A stretch of DNA of 64,000 nucleotides from Planctomycetota bacterium (GTDB lineage Bacteria; Planctomycetota; SZUA-567; H5-PLA8), in NCBI GenBank assembly GCA_027493525.1, contig JAOSKN010000003.1, forward strand, positions 1,798,001 through 1,862,000. The letters are read 5' to 3'. This document shows, piece after piece, positions 60,915 to 64,000 of the stretch. Under the pieces are notes generated by a model. The model worked only from the letters and a program-made list of their open reading frames with translations. It made no database searches and was not told the DNA's origin. The position numbers and the translations under genes are program-made. Numbering within the stretch: the stretch's first letter is position 1; each line of letters opens with the position of its first letter.

Positions 60915-61286
60915 CTAATTCATCATTCTCTTGATGCCCTGCTTCAGCACCTGCACATTGAAGTTGATTAACAGGCCAACCTTCTTCCGCGACAACTTCA
61001 AGTAGGACAGAAGCTGGGCCTCATGAACCGACGTCAAAGCATCTACCACCTTAAGCTCAACAATCACCTCGTTCTCAACCAACAGATCAATCCGGTATCC
61101 GCAGTCCAGGCGAACTCCCTTATAGTCCACGGGCAATGCTTTTTGCTTCTCCACCACCAGGCCATGAGTTACCAGCTCATGCATCAAGCAAGCTTCATAG
61201 GTCGACTCGAGCAATCCCGGCCCTAGATTTCGATGCACCTCCATGGCCGCGCCAATAATAATCTTTGTAATTTCGTTCACTTCCAT
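60915..61286 (-). CDS. GxxExxY family protein (PD-(D/E)XK-like)
   Basis: The 123-residue protein has the defining LGPGLLESTYEACL (G24, E27, Y30), RLDCGYRIDLLVENEVIVELK with the Asp and Glu-x-Lys of a PD-(D/E)XK-like core, and LTSVHEAQLLSYLKL with the conserved Gln. The family is widespread but functionally unknown. ATG 61286 directly adjoins the right inverted repeat. In some genomes the repeat itself is translated as an N-terminal TTEDTE-type extension; here too the frame is open upstream. The DNA is AT-richer than the flanking genes. Confidence 0.88.
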   Translation of the reverse strand: MEVNEITKIIIGAAMEVHRNLGPGLLESTYEACLMHELVTHGLVVEKQKALPVDYKGVRLDCGYRIDLLVENEVIVELKVVDALTSVHEAQLLSYLKLSRKKVGLLINFNVQVLKQGIKRMMN

Positions 61287-61314
61287 CTCTGTGCTCTCTG
61301 TGTCCTCTGTGGTT
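61287..61314. repeat. Inverted repeat, right end of the GxxExxY unit
   Basis: Complement reads AACCACAGAGGACACAGAGA plus GCACAGAG, the nine-base word array matching 60885-60912. Confidence 0.85.
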
Positions 61315-61318
61315 ACAT

Positions 61319-62596
61319 TCAGCCCCCCGCCGCCGCGGGCGCCGCGGCCTTGCTCCGGTCCTTGATCTTCTCCACGAGCGCTTCGAAGTCGCTGAGCTTG
61401 GCCTCGATCACGTCGGGCTTGGGGACGGCGGGCATCACGGCTTCGATGGTCTTGAGGCCGTTCCCGGTGACGCTGATCACGACCGTGTCGCCGGCGGGCA
61501 GGCGGCCCTGCTCGACGAGCTTCTTCGTCACGGCCACCGTCACGCCGCCGGCGGTCTCGGTGAAGATGCCTTCGGTCCGCGCAAGCAGCTTGATGCCCTC
61601 GACGAGTTCCTCGTCGGTGACGTCCTCGGACCATCCGCCCGAGCCGGTAATGTTCTTGATCGCGTAGAAGCCGTCGGCGGGGTTCCCGATGGCGATGCTG
61701 CGCGCGATGGTGTCCGGCTTGACGGGCTTAAAGAGTTCCCAGCCTTTCTTGACGGCGGTGCTGATGGGCGCGCAGCCGGCCGCCTGCGCGCCGTAGATCT
61801 TGGTGTGGTTCGAGTCGATCAAGCCGCACTTATGCAGTTCGTCGACGGCCTTCTTGATCTTGCAGATCAGGCTGCCGCCGGCCATGGGCACGATCACGTG
61901 GTCGGGGGCCTTCCAGCCGAGCTGCTCGCAGAGCTCCATGCCGTAGGTCTTGGAACCCTCGCTGTAGTACGGGCGCATGTTGATGTTGGCGAAGGCCCAG
62001 CCGAACTTGTTGCCGATCTCGCTGCAGAGCCGGTTGACGCCGTCGTAGTTGCCGCCGATGCCGACGACGTGGACGCCGTAGACGCTGGTGCCGATGATCT
62101 TCCCCTGCTCCAGGTTCGCGGGCATGAAGATGAAGCACTCCAGCCCCGCGCGGATCGACTGCGCGGCGACGCTGTTGCCCAGGTTGCCGGTCGTCGCGCA
62201 GGCCACCGTGTCGAAGCCGAATTCCTTGGCCTTCGAGAGCGCCACGCTGACGACGCGGTCCTTGAACGAGAGCGTCGGGTAATTCACCGCGTCGTTCTTG
62301 ATCCAGAGGTTCTTGAGGCCCAACTCCTTCCCCAGCCGCTCGGCGCGGACCAGCGGCGTGAAGCCCGTGTTGCGCCCCACGATCGGGTCGCCGGCCAGCG
62401 GGAGAAACTCGGCGTAACGCCACATGTTTTTGGGGCGGCTCTCGATGATCTCGCGCGAGACGGCCTTGGCGATGGCCTCGTAGTCGTAGTCGACTTCCAA
62501 CGGCCCGAAGTCGTACTCACAGATGTGCACGGGCTTCAGGTCGTAGCGGCGGCCGCACTCGCGGCACTTCAGGCCTAGAATGAACTTGGCGGGCAT
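61319..62596 (-). CDS. thrC: Threonine synthase
   Basis: This PLP enzyme converts O-phosphohomoserine to threonine. The 425-residue chain starts with a zinc-ribbon-like LKCRECGRRYD, then GFTPLVRAERLG, K112 in PTLSFKDRVVS (PLP lysine), CATTGNLGNSVAA (phosphate loop precursor) and VISVTGNGLK (PLP-phosphate Gly/Asn). It is the fold-type-II, archaeal-like ThrC group of about 400 residues. The Ala-rich C-terminus ends in Gly-Gly. It heads the minus-strand sulfur/threonine cluster. GGAGAGGAG lies upstream, and a hairpin with T6 stands in the leader. Confidence 0.93.
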   Translation of the reverse strand: MPAKFILGLKCRECGRRYDLKPVHICEYDFGPLEVDYDYEAIAKAVSREIIESRPKNMWRYAEFLPLAGDPIVGRNTGFTPLVRAERLGKELGLKNLWIKNDAVNYPTLSFKDRVVSVALSKAKEFGFDTVACATTGNLGNSVAAQSIRAGLECFIFMPANLEQGKIIGTSVYGVHVVGIGGNYDGVNRLCSEIGNKFGWAFANINMRPYYSEGSKTYGMELCEQLGWKAPDHVIVPMAGGSLICKIKKAVDELHKCGLIDSNHTKIYGAQAAGCAPISTAVKKGWELFKPVKPDTIARSIAIGNPADGFYAIKNITGSGGWSEDVTDEELVEGIKLLARTEGIFTETAGGVTVAVTKKLVEQGRLPAGDTVVISVTGNGLKTIEAVMPAVPKPDVIEAKLSDFEALVEKIKDRSKAAAPAAAGG

Positions 62597-63105
62597 CGTG
62601 GCGCTCCTCTCCCCAGCGTTCGGCGACGGAATCTCCGAGGCCGTGCGGTCCGCGCGAGAGCGGAGCGAGACAATCCACGAGGCCGGCGGGCGCGGCGGAG
62701 GGCAACAAAAAACCTCTCCGGCCGCGGTCCGAGGCGACGAGAGGAGAGGCGCATGCAGGAAGGATCAGCGACCGGGCGGCATGGCCCCGGCCTATGTCTT
62801 CTGCGGCACCTGCTTATCTCTCGATCCTTGCGGTCGCACGCGGTCAGAACCGGTACGGCCGCTCGGTATCGCAGGAGTTAGCATCCAAGGATAAGACATC
62901 CGGCACGGCGGCGCGGTCGTCTTCGCTCCCGGAATGCTGTGGCGTCAACGGGCCAGTCCCTCAGCCACTCTCGATAAGCGGACCGATATTCAGTTGTGGA
63001 GGGAGACTCTACGCGCGGCGCAAGCGGAGTCAAGGAGATTCGCCCTCAGCCAAGCCCTTTGCTTCCGAGCGCCGACCCGACTAACCTATATAGGGAGGTT
63101 GTACG
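62597..63105. other. 509-bp region between thrC and the zinc-ribbon gene
   Basis: No protein gene is supported. The minus-strand half contains the thrC leader with the terminator-like hairpin at 62707-62749. The plus-strand half ends in the GGGAGG of the zinc-ribbon gene. No recognised riboswitch core (T-box, SAM, lysine) was found by eye. Confidence 0.45.
62707..62749 (-). terminator. Terminator-like hairpin in the thrC leader
   Basis: On the minus strand CCTCTCC pairs with GGAGAGG around a GC-rich interior and is followed by T6, about 110 bases upstream of the thrC start. With no minus-strand gene further upstream in the gap, it is best read as an attenuator. Confidence 0.6.
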
Positions 63106-63336
63106 GTGGCGGACCTGATCTATCTCTGCGAAATCTGCGGCTCGGTGCTCGACGAGCATCATTGCAAGGCCGTCTGCCCCAACTGCGGACGGATGTTCGA
63201 TTGCTCCGACCTGCCGGCCCTGCAGGCCAACGGGGAGATCGTGATCCGCAACGGACAGCGGGTCTTCATCCCCGCACGCGCCGAGGCCGCGCCGGCCCCT
63301 TCCGATTCGAGCGCCAAGTCCGGGAAGGATTCCTGA
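63106..63336 (+). CDS. Small zinc-ribbon protein
   Basis: The 76-residue protein has two cysteine pairs, CEIC near the start and CPNC around residue 25, spaced as in a zinc ribbon, with extra CK and His-His between them. An unstructured Ala/Ser tail follows. GTG 63106 is preceded by AGGGAGG. Proteins of this type are often small metal-binding accessory factors; the role is unknown. prfB follows after 105 bp with its own promoter. Confidence 0.75.
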   Translation: MADLIYLCEICGSVLDEHHCKAVCPNCGRMFDCSDLPALQANGEIVIRNGQRVFIPARAEAAPAPSDSSAKSGKDS

Positions 63337-63368
63337 GCGTTACGCCCAACTACGTATCGTCCCGGCTC

Positions 63369-63396
63369 TTGTAGGGACGAGGCTCTTGCATACAAT
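63369..63396 (+). promoter_or_regulatory. Promoter for prfB
   Basis: TTGTAG (63369-63374), 16 bases and TACAAT (63391-63396) lie about 45 bp upstream of the prfB start codon. Confidence 0.5.
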
Positions 63397-63441
63397 CGCA
63401 ACATGCGGCCGTGCTTCGGTCCGCGCCGGGAGGATCGGGAC

Positions 63442-64000
63442 ATGGCATTCCATTTCGCCGACATGAAGGTGCGCGTAACGGACCTGAGCGAGCGGATTCT
63501 GCAGCTCAGGGACTCTCTTTGACGTCCCAAGCCGCCTCGCGCGCTTGCAGGAGATCGAGCGCCAGATGGAAGGCGCCGGCTTCTGGGACCACCCCGAAAA
63601 AGCTCAGAAGCTGGTCGGCGAGATGAAGGCCCTGAAGGCCACCGTGGGTCCGCTGCCGCAGTACGAGCAGCAGGCCAAGGATCTTGGCGAGCTGCTGGAA
63701 CTGGCCGAGGCCGAGAACGACGAAGCCACCGCGCAGCAAGTTGAAGCCGAGTACGTCCAACTGGTGAAGGACCTGGACCGCTTCGAACTCCAGGCGCAGA
63801 TGCAGGGGCCTCACGACCGCTGCAATGCGTATCTGGCGCTGCAAGCCGGCGAAGGCGGCACGGAATCCTGCGACTGGGCGGAGATGCTGCTGCGGATGTT
63901 CACGCGCTGGTCCGAACGCAAGGGCTTCAAGACGACGCTGGTGGACCGCCTGGATAACGAAGAGGCCGGGATCAAGTCCGCGACGATCAAGCTCGAAGGC
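63442..64000 (+). CDS. prfB: Peptide chain release factor 2 with programmed +1 frameshift, 3' end outside window
   Basis: RF2 ends translation at UGA and UAA. A first short frame of 26 codons (MAFHFADMKVRVTDL...) ends CTT TGA at 63517-63522. AGGGA (63508-63512) acts as the internal Shine-Dalgarno, and shifting +1 so that C follows reads GAC and continues DVPSRLARLQEIERQMEG, FWDHPEKAQKL, AGEGGTESCDWAEMLLRM and EEAGIKSATIKLEG to the window end. This is the classic autoregulatory site: low RF2 favours the shift. The GGQ domain lies beyond the window. GGGAGG is upstream of ATG 63442. Confidence 0.96.

Larger units (their letters stand above)
60885..61314 (-). mobile_element. Minimal element: GxxExxY gene boxed by inverted repeats
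   Basis: The 430-bp unit consists of one gene and two 28-base inverted repeats that abut its start and stop codons. It interrupts the thrC/MoaD-NIL neighbourhood. Calling it mobile is inference from this compact design. Confidence 0.5.

Noticed and set aside
61319..61345. Gly-Gly C-terminus of threonine synthase as a sulfur-carrier tail
   Set aside because: The enzyme has no ubiquitin-like fold; the Ala-rich end is more simply a disordered tail, so no claim is made.
62597..63105. T-box, SAM or lysine riboswitch upstream of thrC
   Set aside because: None of the conserved cores could be found on either strand; only a terminator hairpin is supported.

Overview
The window looks like chromosomal DNA from an uncultured, very GC-rich bacterium. 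Several traits would fit Planctomycetota or a related phylum: many secreted TPR proteins, an ECF sigma factor joined to an exported domain, a PIG-L deacetylase with a C-terminal amidotransferase-like domain, a Gly-rich RRM protein, and intergenic DNA full of short repeated words. There is no rRNA or tRNA marker, so this placement is an inference. At least five genes carry one-base homopolymer indels, so some breaks are probably sequence errors rather than biology.

Layout. 1-7.6 kb: TPR protein (5' end outside the window), then a plus-strand run of aspartate aminotransferase, greA, pheA, tpiA, secG and yicC. 7.7-15.6 kb: GNAT acetyltransferase, glycerophosphodiesterase, glycyl-tRNA synthetase (frameshifted), PIG-L deacetylase and small secreted or membrane proteins. 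15.7-25.3 kb: two TIM-barrel isomerase-like proteins, a large membrane protein, a NifU-hemerythrin fusion, an ECF-sigma/serpin reading frame, a methyltransferase and an adrenodoxin-reductase-type oxidoreductase. 25.4-30.7 kb: three secreted repeat proteins, rsmI and an RRM protein.

31-37 kb holds purine genes purQ and purL (PurS-PurL fusion), split by DinB, a VapBC pair and a DUF433/DUF5615 pair. The DUF433/DUF5615 pair lies exactly between two identical 121-bp copies of the start of purQ, leaving one intact purQ and one 5' remnant. 37-48 kb: membrane and secreted proteins, a hybrid histidine kinase, tyrA, a YfcE-type phosphoesterase and a GT-C-like membrane protein. 48-51.6 kb is an AT-richer island with a REP-RAYT unit, flanked by inverted copies of a GC-rich dispersed repeat. 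It is followed by a long nested inverted repeat and three parS-like palindromes.

51.7-55.4 kb: a membrane protein, lnt and a secreted coil protein. 55.5-62.6 kb: a minus-strand sulfur-transfer/threonine cluster (cysteine desulfurase, ThiF/MoeB-type E1, MoaD-NIL fusion, threonine synthase). Every junction in it is occupied by an accessory unit: DUF4268 nuclease-like gene, two PIN toxin-antitoxin pairs, or a GxxExxY gene boxed by inverted repeats. The window ends in a zinc-ribbon gene and prfB with its programmed +1 frameshift.

The strongest candidates for something new are the toxin-antitoxin cassette that rebuilds purQ, the sigma-serpin reading frame, the minimal GxxExxY inverted-repeat element, and the parS-like array beside the island.
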